Position numbers and translations under genes: made by a program. A DNA stretch of 57,613 nucleotides, taken from positions 1 to 57,613 of the forward strand of contig DXXQ01000055.1 in assembly GCA_019416265.1 (NCBI GenBank), given 5' to 3'. The stretch comes from Clostridiales bacterium. GTDB taxonomy: Bacteria > Bacillota > Clostridia > Lachnospirales > Lachnospiraceae. Position 1 is the first letter of the stretch. Each line of letters opens with the position of its first letter. The notes under the pieces were generated by a model. It had not been told where the DNA came from. It was given only the letters and a program-made list of their open reading frames with translations, and did not search any database. Of this stretch, positions 43,518 to 52,042 are shown in pieces.

Positions 43518-44006
43518 ATCGAGTAGGAGGGAAAATCAAATAAATTTTCCCGTCCTCTCACACCACCGTACGTACGGTTCCGTATACGGCGGTTCTTTAG
43601 TTTTCATAGATTATGTCTCCTAAAGTTCGGCCCTTCGCCGATGTTTGCAACCATCGGTTTACTATGGCTTCTGCTGACTTCTCGCCATTCGTTGTTACTC
43701 ACGGATTTCATACTCTGTTTTCATCCGCTGACGAGACCTCCCTGGGTACCACACATCACTTTCTCTCCATATATCTGCCACATTTACTATAGCTAATTCC
43801 GAGTAGTTATTGGACTTCAGTTTGTATGGCAACCTTATCCTTAACTATAGCCTGATGTGATTTCTGTTCGTCAGACCAGAGATTTGCCTCCACCTTCCTT
43901 CAGACTCACAGTCGCCCGCGACACCCTTGGTCTTGGCTGTATCCTTCCCACTACTAGGGCGGATTAGGAACTTTCATCCATTAGCGACGTGCGCCGCAAG
44001 GCGCAC
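43518..44006 (-). mobile_element. ORF-less group II intron (class C-like)
   Basis: About 489 nt of ribozyme read on the minus strand. The 5' end is GTGCGCC at 44006. Domain V is the hairpin 43562-43593, with a CGC-type lower triad as in class C introns. Domain VI has an AAAATC-rich stem and bulged-A end CCTACTCGAT (43518-43555). The region 43600-43800 closely matches the intron piece at 57421-57613. The intron keeps a GGAG site and an ATG (43605-43607), but four codons later runs straight into domain V, so the reverse transcriptase is cleanly deleted. It sits 4 nt after a terminator (44007-44050), the known class C target. Ends are inferred by motif. Confidence 0.8.
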
Positions 44007-44050
44007 CATAAAAATAACGGCAGGAATTAATGAATCCCCACCGTTATTTT
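44007..44050 (-). terminator. Terminator targeted by the group II intron
   Basis: 10-bp perfect stem AAAATAACGG/CCGTTATTTT (44011-44020, 44041-44050) followed by TTTTTATG on the minus strand and then the intron. It would end transcription from the nik-type operon upstream, whose last gene stops at 44256. The 205 bp between are A/T-rich and hold nothing recognisable. Confidence 0.82.
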
Positions 44051-44255
44051 TTCTTCAATTTATATTATATTTTGTCCCTCCCTCCCGTCAACCTATTCTC
44101 TTTTGGTTTTCGGGTATTCCCAAGCGTCGGAACAATATTTTACTTATCAATACCATACAAATAATGCTATTTTTAAGATATACCGAAACGGTGAAATTAT
44201 ATTACCATTTCTTGAATAATCATTACTTTAATTGCAGAGCAAGTTTTTCCACAAA

Positions 44256-45014
44256 CTATAACACTGATTCAACCAGAACTTTTGTATAGTCCTCTCTCGG
44301 ATGATTGATGATCTCATCCGGCATTCCCCGTTCTACGACTTTTCCCTGACAAAGTACCACTACTTCATCACAAAATGCCTGTACCAGCGCCAGATCATGA
44401 CAGATCAGCAGAAAGGAAAGGCCTTCTTTTTCTTTTAGCTCCAACAAAAGCTCCAGCACCTGTTTCTGTACTGTTACATCCAGGGCACTGGTAGCTTCGT
44501 CGCAGATAAGTATAGATGGTTTTACCGCCAACGCCCTTGCAATAGCAGCTCTCTGGCACTGGCCGCCGCTGACCTGATGAGGATACCGTTCTGCAAATTC
44601 CGGTGTCAGGCCGCATCTCACCAGCAATTCTTCTACTTTCCTTTTTGTCTCGCTTCGGCTCATTCCAATATTTCGCAGGCTTTCCCCGATACCATCCCCC
44701 AGCGTTCGGCGCGGGTCAAAGGATTCCATGGGCATCTGAAATACCATCTGGATATCCTGATACGCCCTTCGGAGTTCTTTCCCTTTGGCATTTGTGATAT
44801 CCCTGCCCATCAGCATCACGTTTCCATCTGTCACATCCACCAGATGGGTGATCATTTTGGCAATAGTACTTTTCCCTGACCCAGACTCACCCACAATGCC
44901 CAGACACTGGCCCCTCTTCAGTTCAAAGCTGACATCCTCCACCGCCATGAATGTTTTCTTCCCGGAGGTAAAAATTTTTTTCAAATGTTCTGCTTTCAGT
45001 ATCGTCTCCGACAT
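44256..45014 (-). CDS. Nickel/peptide ABC transporter ATP-binding protein, NikE/DppF type
   Basis: Second ATPase of the importer. 252 residues: Walker A GESGSGKS near residue 40, Q-loop MVFQMPMESFDPRRT, signature VSGGQCQRAAIARAL, Walker B ILICDEATSALD and H-loop LICHDLALV. The ATG at 45012-45014 has GGAGG 8 nt upstream, and the previous gene ends 15 bp before it. The substrate class (nickel or nickel chelate rather than peptide) is inferred from the neighbouring CbiMQO genes and the shared promoter element. Confidence 0.93.
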   Translation of the reverse strand: MSETILKAEHLKKIFTSGKKTFMAVEDVSFELKRGQCLGIVGESGSGKSTIAKMITHLVDVTDGNVMLMGRDITNAKGKELRRAYQDIQMVFQMPMESFDPRRTLGDGIGESLRNIGMSRSETKRKVEELLVRCGLTPEFAERYPHQVSGGQCQRAAIARALAVKPSILICDEATSALDVTVQKQVLELLLELKEKEGLSFLLICHDLALVQAFCDEVVVLCQGKVVERGMPDEIINHPREDYTKVLVESVL

Positions 45015-45029
45015 AATTCTTTCCTCCGG

Positions 45030-45830
45030 CTATCGCTGTGCCGCTACCTTCTCCCGTTTCAGATGAAGCACCGAGTCCATCAGTTTTTTTGTATATGCAT
45101 TTTCTGAATGGTGCAGGACACGGTCTGTGGAGCCATAATCCATGACCCTGCCGTTTTGTAGTACCAGTACCTGATCTGCCAACACACCCACCACACCGAT
45201 GTTATGTGTTACCACGATCATCGCCGTTTTGTACTCGTCCCGCATAAGCTTCAGTTCTTCCACTACCTGTTTCTGCACCGTCACATCCAGGGCGCTGGTG
45301 GGTTCATCTGCCAGAAGCAGGGATGGATACTGCATCATTGCAGTACAGATCCCCACTCTTTGGTTCATGCCTCCGGACAGCTCAAAGGGATAACTGTCCA
45401 ATACACGCTTCGTGTCTGTCAGTCCGATTTTTTCCATGATATCCGCTGCACGTCGATTGCTTTCCTCTCTGGAAATCCTCCCATGCTCCGACATACTTTC
45501 AAATATCTGGTCTCCCACTGTGCGGATCGGGCAAAAAGCTGCCTTGCAGTCCTGAAAAACCATTCCTATCTCCGGGCCCAGAAGCCTCCGCAGCTTCTCC
45601 TGCGGCATATCGACAACATTCTGTCCCTTATAATAAATGTCTCCTCTTGTCACCATACCTGCGCTTCCCAAAAGTCCCATAACAGCCTTGATAATGGTAC
45701 TCTTCCCACTGCCGGACTCGCCCACGATCCCCAGGATTTCCCCTTCCTGAAGGTCAAAACTTACATCATGAACGACAGGGGTTCCATTATAACAGATGGT
45801 AACATGCTCTACCTGCAGCAATAGTTCCAT
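45030..45830 (-). CDS. Nickel/peptide ABC transporter ATP-binding protein, NikD/DppD type
   Basis: First ATPase of the importer. 266 residues: Walker A GESGSGKST, MVFQDCKAAFCPIRTVG at the Q-loop, signature LSGGMNQRVGICTAMM, Walker B LLLADEPTSALD, H-loop VVTHNIGVV. The ATG at 45828-45830 has AAGGAG 7 nt upstream; a longer frame into the upstream gene was rejected. Lies 10 bp after the binding-protein gene. Confidence 0.93.
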   Translation of the reverse strand: MELLLQVEHVTICYNGTPVVHDVSFDLQEGEILGIVGESGSGKSTIIKAVMGLLGSAGMVTRGDIYYKGQNVVDMPQEKLRRLLGPEIGMVFQDCKAAFCPIRTVGDQIFESMSEHGRISREESNRRAADIMEKIGLTDTKRVLDSYPFELSGGMNQRVGICTAMMQYPSLLLADEPTSALDVTVQKQVVEELKLMRDEYKTAMIVVTHNIGVVGVLADQVLVLQNGRVMDYGSTDRVLHHSENAYTKKLMDSVLHLKREKVAAQR

Positions 45831-45840
45831 ATTCGTCTCC

Positions 45841-47373
45841 TTACTGAATATCAAGATCGGCTGTGATCTCGTAGTAATCACACGGATGTGCTGCCATGCC
45901 GGTTACGTTGGACTTCGTCACAATTCCCATGTTCAGATGCGCAACAAAGAAGAAGGAACAGTCATCCAGAATCTTCTGCTGCAGTTCAATGGCAAGCTCC
46001 CCACGCTTTTCTTTATCAAAGGTCTGATGGAGTTCCTCCACCAATGCTGTCACCTCATCGTTCTGATAATTTCCATAGTTTTTAGAGCCAACCACGGTGC
46101 TGGTGAAAAAATACTCCGGATCCCCGGTAGGAGCCGTTGTAGTAGAACTTACATACAGGTCAAAATCCCCATCACCGGCATATGTCCTGTGCTCTGACGT
46201 GTTATTGATATCTACATCTATCCCGATCTGTTTTAACGTGTCATGTGCATAAGTAGCCAGCAGCGGCTGCTCCAGACGTGTAGGGTAGGTCAGCCATTTA
46301 ATTGTCAGTTTCTGTCCGTCTTTATCCACGTATCCATCCCCATCCGTATCTGTCCAGCCTGCTTCCTCAAGAAGGGCTTTTGCGCCTTCCGGGTCATAAG
46401 AGGGGGCAGTCACAGCATCATTTCCGTAAGAGAAACTGCTGGGGAATACACCCACTGCCGGCACACAGCGTCCGTTTGCAAGGACCGTGCAGAAAGCCTC
46501 TTTGTCAATACCCATCTCGATCGCCTTTCGCACATTCAAATCCTGCATGATTTCCGAGTCCATATTAAACTGTCCAAAGAAACAGCGGCTGGTGGGCATG
46601 GAATTGATGGTATAATCCGGATTATTCTCAAATAATGGATAGTTATCATACTGGAGCCCATAAGTGCCCTGGATATCCCCGGTCTGCAGAGAAGCACAAA
46701 GGGATCCGGCATCCGAGAAGGATTTTACGATCACATTGTCAACATTTACTTCTCCGCCCCAGTAATTCTCATTTTTTACCAGATCAATCTGGGTCGGTGT
46801 AACCTCCGTGGCAATATACGGGCCGGTTCCTGCCACATTTGCGGAACCGCCTTCCCCCTGAATGCCATATTCCATATCAATAATAGCACCATAGGGATCC
46901 CCCAGGTAGTTTATGATAGCCGGACACGGCTCTGTGGTATGGATCGTCAAAATTAACCCGTCTGCCTCAATGCTGTCAATCTTCAGGTCACTGGGCGCCC
47001 TGTCATGAACTGCGATCAGATCCTCCAGGCATTCTTTCACCGCCTGGGCATCCATCGTCCGCCCGCTGGAAAACTGTACACCATCCCGCAATGTAATTTT
47101 CACTGTATTGTCATCTACAAACTCATAATCTGTGGCAAGCCATGGTTCCACTTCCATGTTGTCATTATATTTGAACAGAGTCTCACCTACACCATAACGG
47201 AGAGCACTCCATCCGGAGTAGTTATCGTGTGGATTTAACCCTGCATCTCCCATTTCCTCACTGTAGCCTGTAGTACCATAAACAAACGTTTTCCCTTCTG
47301 CAAATGCGGTTGTTCCTGTCAGGCCAATGATTACCGCACAGGAAAGCATTGCAGCAAAAAGTCTCTTCTTCAT
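45841..47373 (-). CDS. ABC transporter substrate-binding protein, SBP family 5 (nickel/opine/peptide)
   Basis: 510 residues, family 5 as in NikA, CntA and DppA: GLNPHDNYSGWSALRYGVGETLFKY, VKITLRDGVQFSSGRTMDAQAV, NYWGGEVNVDNVIVKSF. The signal peptide (about 1-25) ends in a signal peptidase I site AFA before E26. The only early cysteine (C12) lies in the hydrophobic core without a lipobox, so no lipid anchor is predicted, which is odd for a Gram-positive binding protein. The ATG at 47371-47373 has AAAGGCGG 8 nt upstream. The gene order permease-permease-SBP-ATPase-ATPase is that of nik/opp operons with the binding protein in third place. Confidence 0.93.
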   Translation of the reverse strand: MKKRLFAAMLSCAVIIGLTGTTAFAEGKTFVYGTTGYSEEMGDAGLNPHDNYSGWSALRYGVGETLFKYNDNMEVEPWLATDYEFVDDNTVKITLRDGVQFSSGRTMDAQAVKECLEDLIAVHDRAPSDLKIDSIEADGLILTIHTTEPCPAIINYLGDPYGAIIDMEYGIQGEGGSANVAGTGPYIATEVTPTQIDLVKNENYWGGEVNVDNVIVKSFSDAGSLCASLQTGDIQGTYGLQYDNYPLFENNPDYTINSMPTSRCFFGQFNMDSEIMQDLNVRKAIEMGIDKEAFCTVLANGRCVPAVGVFPSSFSYGNDAVTAPSYDPEGAKALLEEAGWTDTDGDGYVDKDGQKLTIKWLTYPTRLEQPLLATYAHDTLKQIGIDVDINNTSEHRTYAGDGDFDLYVSSTTTAPTGDPEYFFTSTVVGSKNYGNYQNDEVTALVEELHQTFDKEKRGELAIELQQKILDDCSFFFVAHLNMGIVTKSNVTGMAAHPCDYYEITADLDIQ

Positions 47374-47485
47374 CTTATCGTCCGCCTTTCTTGAATATCT
47401 AAAACAATTTATCTACAACAACCCGGTCTTCCTACAGGCACATCCGGAATCGCCTGTAGGAATTCCAGCCGGCTCGTCATATTCC

Positions 47486-48346
47486 TCATCTATTTCTCTG
47501 CTTCGGATCCATGTAATCCCGTAGCGTATCACCCAGCAGGTTAAATACCATGACTGTCACAAAAATAGCTGCTCCTGGTGCCAAAACCATCCATGGGGAA
47601 ACCTGAAGCATACTCCGTCCCTCATTGATCATACTTCCCCATTCTGCCATCGGCGGTTTCACGCCAAGCCCCAGGAAAGAAAGCCCGGCTAATTCCATCA
47701 TCATCGTTCCGACATCCAAAACAGATGTAACCAGAATGGGGCCGGCAATGTTTGGAAGGATGTGCTTTACAAGAAGCTTTGGAGTACTGCTCCCTGAAAG
47801 CTGTGCGGCCATCATATACGGCGCATTTTTCTGCGCAAGGGTCAGCCCCCTTGCCAGTCTCGCAAACTTTGGCCAGCTAATAACAGCCAGTGCAATAATC
47901 GCATTGTGAACACCGCCGCCAAGTACACCGGCTACTGCAAGGGCAAATACCAATCCCGGGAAAGCAAGGAATAAATCTGAGATACGCATCAGAACCGTAT
48001 CCACTTTTCCATTATTCCATGCACAGATGATCCCGATCCCGGTCCCCATCATCGTGACGATTGCCACCAACAGCAAAGTTGAAAAAATACTGGTGGTGCT
48101 TCCAATGATGACCCTTGAAAGCATATCCCTTCCGTACCGGTCTGTTCCCAGAGGATGTGCAACGCTGGGTGGCTTCTGGGCCATCATTAAGTCCTGAGCA
48201 TACGGATCGTAAGGACAAATATACTGTGCGAATATTGCAATCAAAAGAAGAAGGACAGCAAGTGATAAAAAGAAAATCAGTTTTCCTTTTATATGGTTTT
48301 TCCTTATTTTCTGTTCCCGGAATGTAACCTGTTTTTCTTCACTCAT
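47486..48346 (-). CDS. Nickel/peptide ABC transporter permease, NikC/DppC type
   Basis: 286 residues with six membrane helices. N-terminal OppC_N region, HPLGTDRYGRDMLSRVIIGS, and the EAA loop near residues 190-215 (ARGLTLAQKNAPYMMAA). The ATG at 48344-48346 overlaps the TGA of the upstream permease (ATGA) and has GGAGG 9 nt upstream. A 112-bp gap to the SBP gene holds no clear terminator. Confidence 0.94.
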   Translation of the reverse strand: MSEEKQVTFREQKIRKNHIKGKLIFFLSLAVLLLLIAIFAQYICPYDPYAQDLMMAQKPPSVAHPLGTDRYGRDMLSRVIIGSTTSIFSTLLLVAIVTMMGTGIGIICAWNNGKVDTVLMRISDLFLAFPGLVFALAVAGVLGGGVHNAIIALAVISWPKFARLARGLTLAQKNAPYMMAAQLSGSSTPKLLVKHILPNIAGPILVTSVLDVGTMMMELAGLSFLGLGVKPPMAEWGSMINEGRSMLQVSPWMVLAPGAAIFVTVMVFNLLGDTLRDYMDPKQRNR

Positions 48347-49287
48347 GCCCCTTCACCTCCAAGCCTTACCCGGGGATCCAGATAATGGTAAATGATATCC
48401 GTCACCAGATTCACCAGCACATAAATCACAGCCATCCACGCTACATATGCCTGAATGATGGGATAATCACGCATGGTGATGGCATCCACTGCCATTTTTC
48501 CTACCCCGTCCCACATAAAAATGGTCTCTACGATCGTAGTTCCACCAAGAAGGCTTCCAATGGATAAGGCAAGTAAGGTAATGATCGTAAGCATGGAAGA
48601 CTTCATGACACTCTTCCAGATGATCACCCGTCCTCTTACACCCCTGGCACGGGCACCTGTCACATAATCCTTTTCCAGTTCTTCCAGTACCGTGGCACGA
48701 ACCTGTCTCGTATATTTCGATGCCATGGAAATCGCAAGGGTCAGTGTGGGGAGTACCAGACTCTGTGCCACATTTTCATTAGAAATAACCGGCAATAAAT
48801 TCAGTTTGATAGACAAAAAATAAATCAGCACCAGCGCCGCAAAAAAATTCGGCATGGAGTTTCCGATAAAACTCAAAAACCGGATCAGATAGTCCATCCA
48901 CTTATTATGCTTGATTGCAGACAAAATCCCAAGCGGTATCGCGATTAACACTGTCAGTACTATCGATGTAAGTGTCAGAAGAATGGTAGCCGGAAGCTTT
49001 GACACAAACGTCTCGTATACATCCCTGTGTGAGACATAGCTGGTTCCCATATCCCCGGTAACCATCCCGGCAAACCATGTGGCATACTGAACCAGAAACG
49101 GCTTATCCAAACCATACTCAGCCTTTGCCTGATCGATGATTTCCTGCGAAACACTCACACCTGCATTCTCATACATATAGGTCACTGCATCGCCTCCGGC
49201 TAAGCGCATCATGGCAAATGACAGAAATGTAATCCCAATCAGGATCGGGATCAGATGTAATAATCTCCTTGCAATGTATTTTCCCAT
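48343..49287 (-). CDS. Nickel/peptide ABC transporter permease, NikB/DppB type
   Basis: First gene of the nik-type operon, 314 residues with six helices. N-terminal MGKYIARRLLHLIPILIGI, EAA region near ARGVRGRVIIWKSVMKSS. The ATG at 49285-49287 has AGG 7 nt upstream. It lies about 190 bp after a promoter bearing the shared metal-regulon element, with a hairpin in between. Confidence 0.94.
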   Translation of the reverse strand: MGKYIARRLLHLIPILIGITFLSFAMMRLAGGDAVTYMYENAGVSVSQEIIDQAKAEYGLDKPFLVQYATWFAGMVTGDMGTSYVSHRDVYETFVSKLPATILLTLTSIVLTVLIAIPLGILSAIKHNKWMDYLIRFLSFIGNSMPNFFAALVLIYFLSIKLNLLPVISNENVAQSLVLPTLTLAISMASKYTRQVRATVLEELEKDYVTGARARGVRGRVIIWKSVMKSSMLTIITLLALSIGSLLGGTTIVETIFMWDGVGKMAVDAITMRDYPIIQAYVAWMAVIYVLVNLVTDIIYHYLDPRVRLGGEGA

Positions 49288-49334
49288 GCTACTACCTGTA
49301 CTTTCAAATATCTTCTTATCTTATTTATGCCTTA

Positions 49335-49381
49335 AAAAGGCGAAATCCAAAAGGCTCCCGGCCTCTTGTGCTTCGCCTTTT
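49335..49381 (-). promoter_or_regulatory. Terminator-like hairpin in the nik leader (attenuator candidate)
   Basis: Between the nik promoter and the first gene the leader forms AAAAGGCGAA/TTCGCCTTTT (49372-49381 with 49335-49344) with an inner 7-bp stem AAGAGGC/GCCTTTT. U-rich sequence follows on the minus strand. It can end transcription before nikB. A second hairpin GTCTTAT/ATAAGAC lies upstream in the leader. A ligand or factor controlling it is not identified. Confidence 0.65.
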
Positions 49382-49481
49382 CAAGGGGACTTTAAATTAA
49401 CACTTTTGTCTTATCGTGATTGGAGGTCAATAATAAGACTGTTCTCATGGCTCATTAGCATGAACCTTATAGATGAATCTT

Positions 49482-49528
49482 ATTTTATCGGTGTTTTTTC
49501 CGTTTCACAAGCCTCCCGGGGGGATATT
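49482..49528 (-). promoter_or_regulatory. nik operon promoter with shared 22-bp element
   Basis: TTGTGA (49505-49510), 17-bp spacer, TAAAAT (49482-49487) on the minus strand. The 22-bp element (49507-49528) reads ATATCCCC, four variable bases, then GGAGGCTTGT in gene direction, its last four bases being the start of the -35. The same element is at 53116-53137, 53179-53200 and 55959-55980. Confidence 0.82.
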
Positions 49529-49580
49529 TATATATTTTATTTTGTCATACATATCCATTCCTGATATTTCATATGTCCAC

Positions 49581-50492
49581 TCAAAGATTAAGTCTATTCA
49601 TAAGGAAATCAAGAAAATCATCCGCAAGATGCGAAAGGTCTTCACTTTTTCTTTTCACATACCCGAATACTATCCTCGCATCAGACATTGGAAAAAGCTG
49701 TCCTTTCGATACTTCCCGCTTTGGCTTTCCCGATAAATATCCTCCGCTGATATTTACCAGATTTCCAAACTGCAGGATTCTCTCCATGATATAGTCACTG
49801 TTCGTTGTGATCACAGTTTCTGCTTCAGCGGCAGCCCGCCCGTTGGAATCCGTAATATTCCAGTAGTTATCCGGTGAAAATTCGTCTGGAAACCTTTGAA
49901 TCAATTTCATGTCTGAAAAATCAGGTTCTGCCGCTGAATTCTCATTCCTGCTGCATCCTCCGCCATGGTATACTGTGACAGTAGTTTCCTTCAAAGGAAT
50001 AAATTCCAGATAATTTCTGGAAACATAATACTGGAAAGCTGATGACTGATTTTTCATTACATACACAAAACCAATATCATCCATTCTTTCCCTTACACGA
50101 TCCACAATCTCACGGCAATCTGCAGAATGGATCTGGTAATGAATATTCTCATTCTGTCTCATCTCATAAAAACTGACAAAATTGTCCGCAAACCAGGAGC
50201 TTGGATTACAGGACATGGAAAGTGTATCTGCTGCTTTATTTTCATCCAAAGACTGTATTTTCTCCAGATTTTCCAGAATTAAAAGCGCATAAGGATACAT
50301 TTGCTCCGCCTCTGGTGTCATCCTGATTCCCTTTGATAATCGATCAAAGAGCGTGATCTCCATTTTTTCTTCCATCGCTTTAATAATCTTGCTGACACTC
50401 GATTGATTGGTAAACAGTTCCTCCGCTGCCTTGCTGAATGAGCCTGTCTGCGCACAGGCCACAAAACACTGTATTTCTTTCGTATCCAGCAT
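49581..50492 (-). CDS. LysR-family transcriptional regulator
   Basis: 303 residues: N-terminal LysR helix-turn-helix (MLDTKEIQCFVACAQTGSFSKAAEEL; NQSSVSKIIKAMEEKM; LFDRLSKGIRMTPEA) and a ligand-binding domain (about 90-295). The ATG at 50490-50492 has AGGAGG 9 nt upstream. It lies 6 bp after cbiO, so it is the fourth gene of cbiM-cbiQ-cbiO-lysR and precedes the nik promoter by about 50 bp. It is the only DNA-binding protein in the island and thus the best candidate reader of the shared element; this is inference. Confidence 0.88.
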   Translation of the reverse strand: MLDTKEIQCFVACAQTGSFSKAAEELFTNQSSVSKIIKAMEEKMEITLFDRLSKGIRMTPEAEQMYPYALLILENLEKIQSLDENKAADTLSMSCNPSSWFADNFVSFYEMRQNENIHYQIHSADCREIVDRVRERMDDIGFVYVMKNQSSAFQYYVSRNYLEFIPLKETTVTVYHGGGCSRNENSAAEPDFSDMKLIQRFPDEFSPDNYWNITDSNGRAAAEAETVITTNSDYIMERILQFGNLVNISGGYLSGKPKREVSKGQLFPMSDARIVFGYVKRKSEDLSHLADDFLDFLMNRLNL

Positions 50493-50498
50493 ATCATT

Positions 50499-51233
50499 TT
50501 ACCTCCTTTGCAGACAAAGCGGCAGTTCCAGACTATATTTTTCCAATAGTCCCTTATTCGTAAGAATCTCTTCTGTCTTTCCGTCAGCCACAATCCTGCC
50601 ATCTGCCATCAGGATCGTCCTTTTACAGGTATCAAGTATCATATCCAGATCATGAGACGCAATGATTTTTAAATGATCAAACGAATTCAGAATACGAATC
50701 AGATTTCTTCTGTTTTTGGGATCAAGGGCAATGGAGGGTTCATCCATCAGGATAATATCCGGCGTCATGGACAGAATGGTTGCAATGGATACCAGCTTCT
50801 TCTCGCCTCCAGACATTTTATAGATCTGCCTGTCTTTCAGATACTCTATCCCTGTCAAATGCAGTGCCTGTTCCACTCTTTTCTTTACCTCTGCCTCTGA
50901 CAATCCATAGTTCCTTGGTGCAAATGCGATATCCTCAAAAGCCGTATTCATAAACAGCTGACTGTCAGAATCCTGAAATACATATCCAATTCTGGATCTG
51001 ATTTCTGCTAAGGTGTTTTTTTCTACGGGTATATCCTCTACTCGTACTATACCGGTGTACCCCAGATTTAAACCAACAAGCAGCTTCAGCAGTGTGGATT
51101 TTCCCACTCCATTCGCTCCAATCAGGCCAATGGCCTCCTCCTCTGAAGCATGAAAGGTAATATCTTTTAATATCTCTTTTCCCGTTTCATATCCAAAAGA
51201 TAAATTTCCAACATCAATCCTTATATGGCTCAT
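50499..51233 (-). CDS. cbiO: Energy-coupling factor ATPase CbiO/NikO
   Basis: ATPase of the nickel/cobalt ECF importer. 244 residues: Walker A GANGVGKST, Q-loop YVFQDSDSQLF, signature MSGGEKKLVSIAT, Walker B IILMDEPSIALD, H-loop IASHDLDMI. The ATG at 51231-51233 overlaps the cbiQ stop (ATGA) and has GGAGG upstream; a longer upstream frame was rejected. Confidence 0.94.
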   Translation of the reverse strand: MSHIRIDVGNLSFGYETGKEILKDITFHASEEEAIGLIGANGVGKSTLLKLLVGLNLGYTGIVRVEDIPVEKNTLAEIRSRIGYVFQDSDSQLFMNTAFEDIAFAPRNYGLSEAEVKKRVEQALHLTGIEYLKDRQIYKMSGGEKKLVSIATILSMTPDIILMDEPSIALDPKNRRNLIRILNSFDHLKIIASHDLDMILDTCKRTILMADGRIVADGKTEEILTNKGLLEKYSLELPLCLQRR

Positions 51234-52042
51234 ACAAAAAATCCTCCAAACAGACTTCCGATTAACAATATTACCGGACGCCACCGAAACAGTAAAAAAA
51301 TAATGGCCCAAAATAGAAAATAAAAGATATCTCTCCGATTTAAAACAATCCTGTCCTTCAGATACCGGTAATCCCCCTTATATCCCCTAAGCAGCATGCT
51401 CTCATATACTTCATTGGCACGATCCATACTCCTTAACAGAAGCTGCCCCGCCAGAGAACCCCATGCCTTAAAATGAATGCCCTTTTGGTGGGGTGCCCGC
51501 AGCATATATGCCTGTGTGATGCGATCAGTTTCTTCCAGCAAAACGGTTATGTACCGGAACATCAGCATAAACTGTGTCACAATAGCTTTCGGTATATGCA
51601 GAAGGCGAAAGGCATAACAGATTTTATTAACAGAAGTGGTGGCTACCAGAAGATACGATGCCAGTACACTGAAGATTCCTTTCATAACCAGCGTAATCAT
51701 GGACAATATCCCGGCACTGACCCGGATTCCGGAAACCAGAATATAGTTTTTGTCAAAAAACGGGTTGAAAATACCAATAAAGCATACCAAAGGCAACACA
51801 ACCTTCAGACGTTTCAAACTTTCCGAAAATGATAAATCCGCCAGCAAAAAAACTGCAAGCGGATACACAACCATTCCTGCCACTCCTGCCACATCGTATT
51901 TCTGAAAGGATACCACCAAAATGATATATCCGAGTGTCAAAACAAGCTTAACCAGTGGATGAATTTCATTCACCCACTGGTTTCTCGAAGATAAGGTATC
52001 CATATGATGTATTTCATGAATTGCATTATTTATCCTGCTCAT
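51230..52042 (-). CDS. cbiQ: Energy-coupling factor transmembrane protein CbiQ/NikQ
   Basis: Transmembrane coupling subunit. 270 residues, about five to six helices, with the coupling-helix motifs MLRAPHQKGIHFKAWG and SMLLRGYKGD (Ala/Arg-Gly ATPase-docking type). The ATG at 52040-52042 overlaps the cbiM stop (ATGA). Confidence 0.92.
   Translation of the reverse strand: MSRINNAIHEIHHMDTLSSRNQWVNEIHPLVKLVLTLGYIILVVSFQKYDVAGVAGMVVYPLAVFLLADLSFSESLKRLKVVLPLVCFIGIFNPFFDKNYILVSGIRVSAGILSMITLVMKGIFSVLASYLLVATTSVNKICYAFRLLHIPKAIVTQFMLMFRYITVLLEETDRITQAYMLRAPHQKGIHFKAWGSLAGQLLLRSMDRANEVYESMLLRGYKGDYRYLKDRIVLNRRDIFYFLFWAIIFLLFRWRPVILLIGSLFGGFFV

Noticed and set aside
45841..47373. Lipobox at Cys12 of the family 5 binding protein
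   Set aside because: Met, Leu and Ser precede the cysteine only 11 residues from the start, too short for a signal and not matching L-A/S-G/A-C; a normal AFA cleavage site follows.
49288..49480. Known NiCo or cobalamin riboswitch in the nik leader
   Set aside because: None of the conserved sequence blocks of either class could be found; only simple hairpins are seen.
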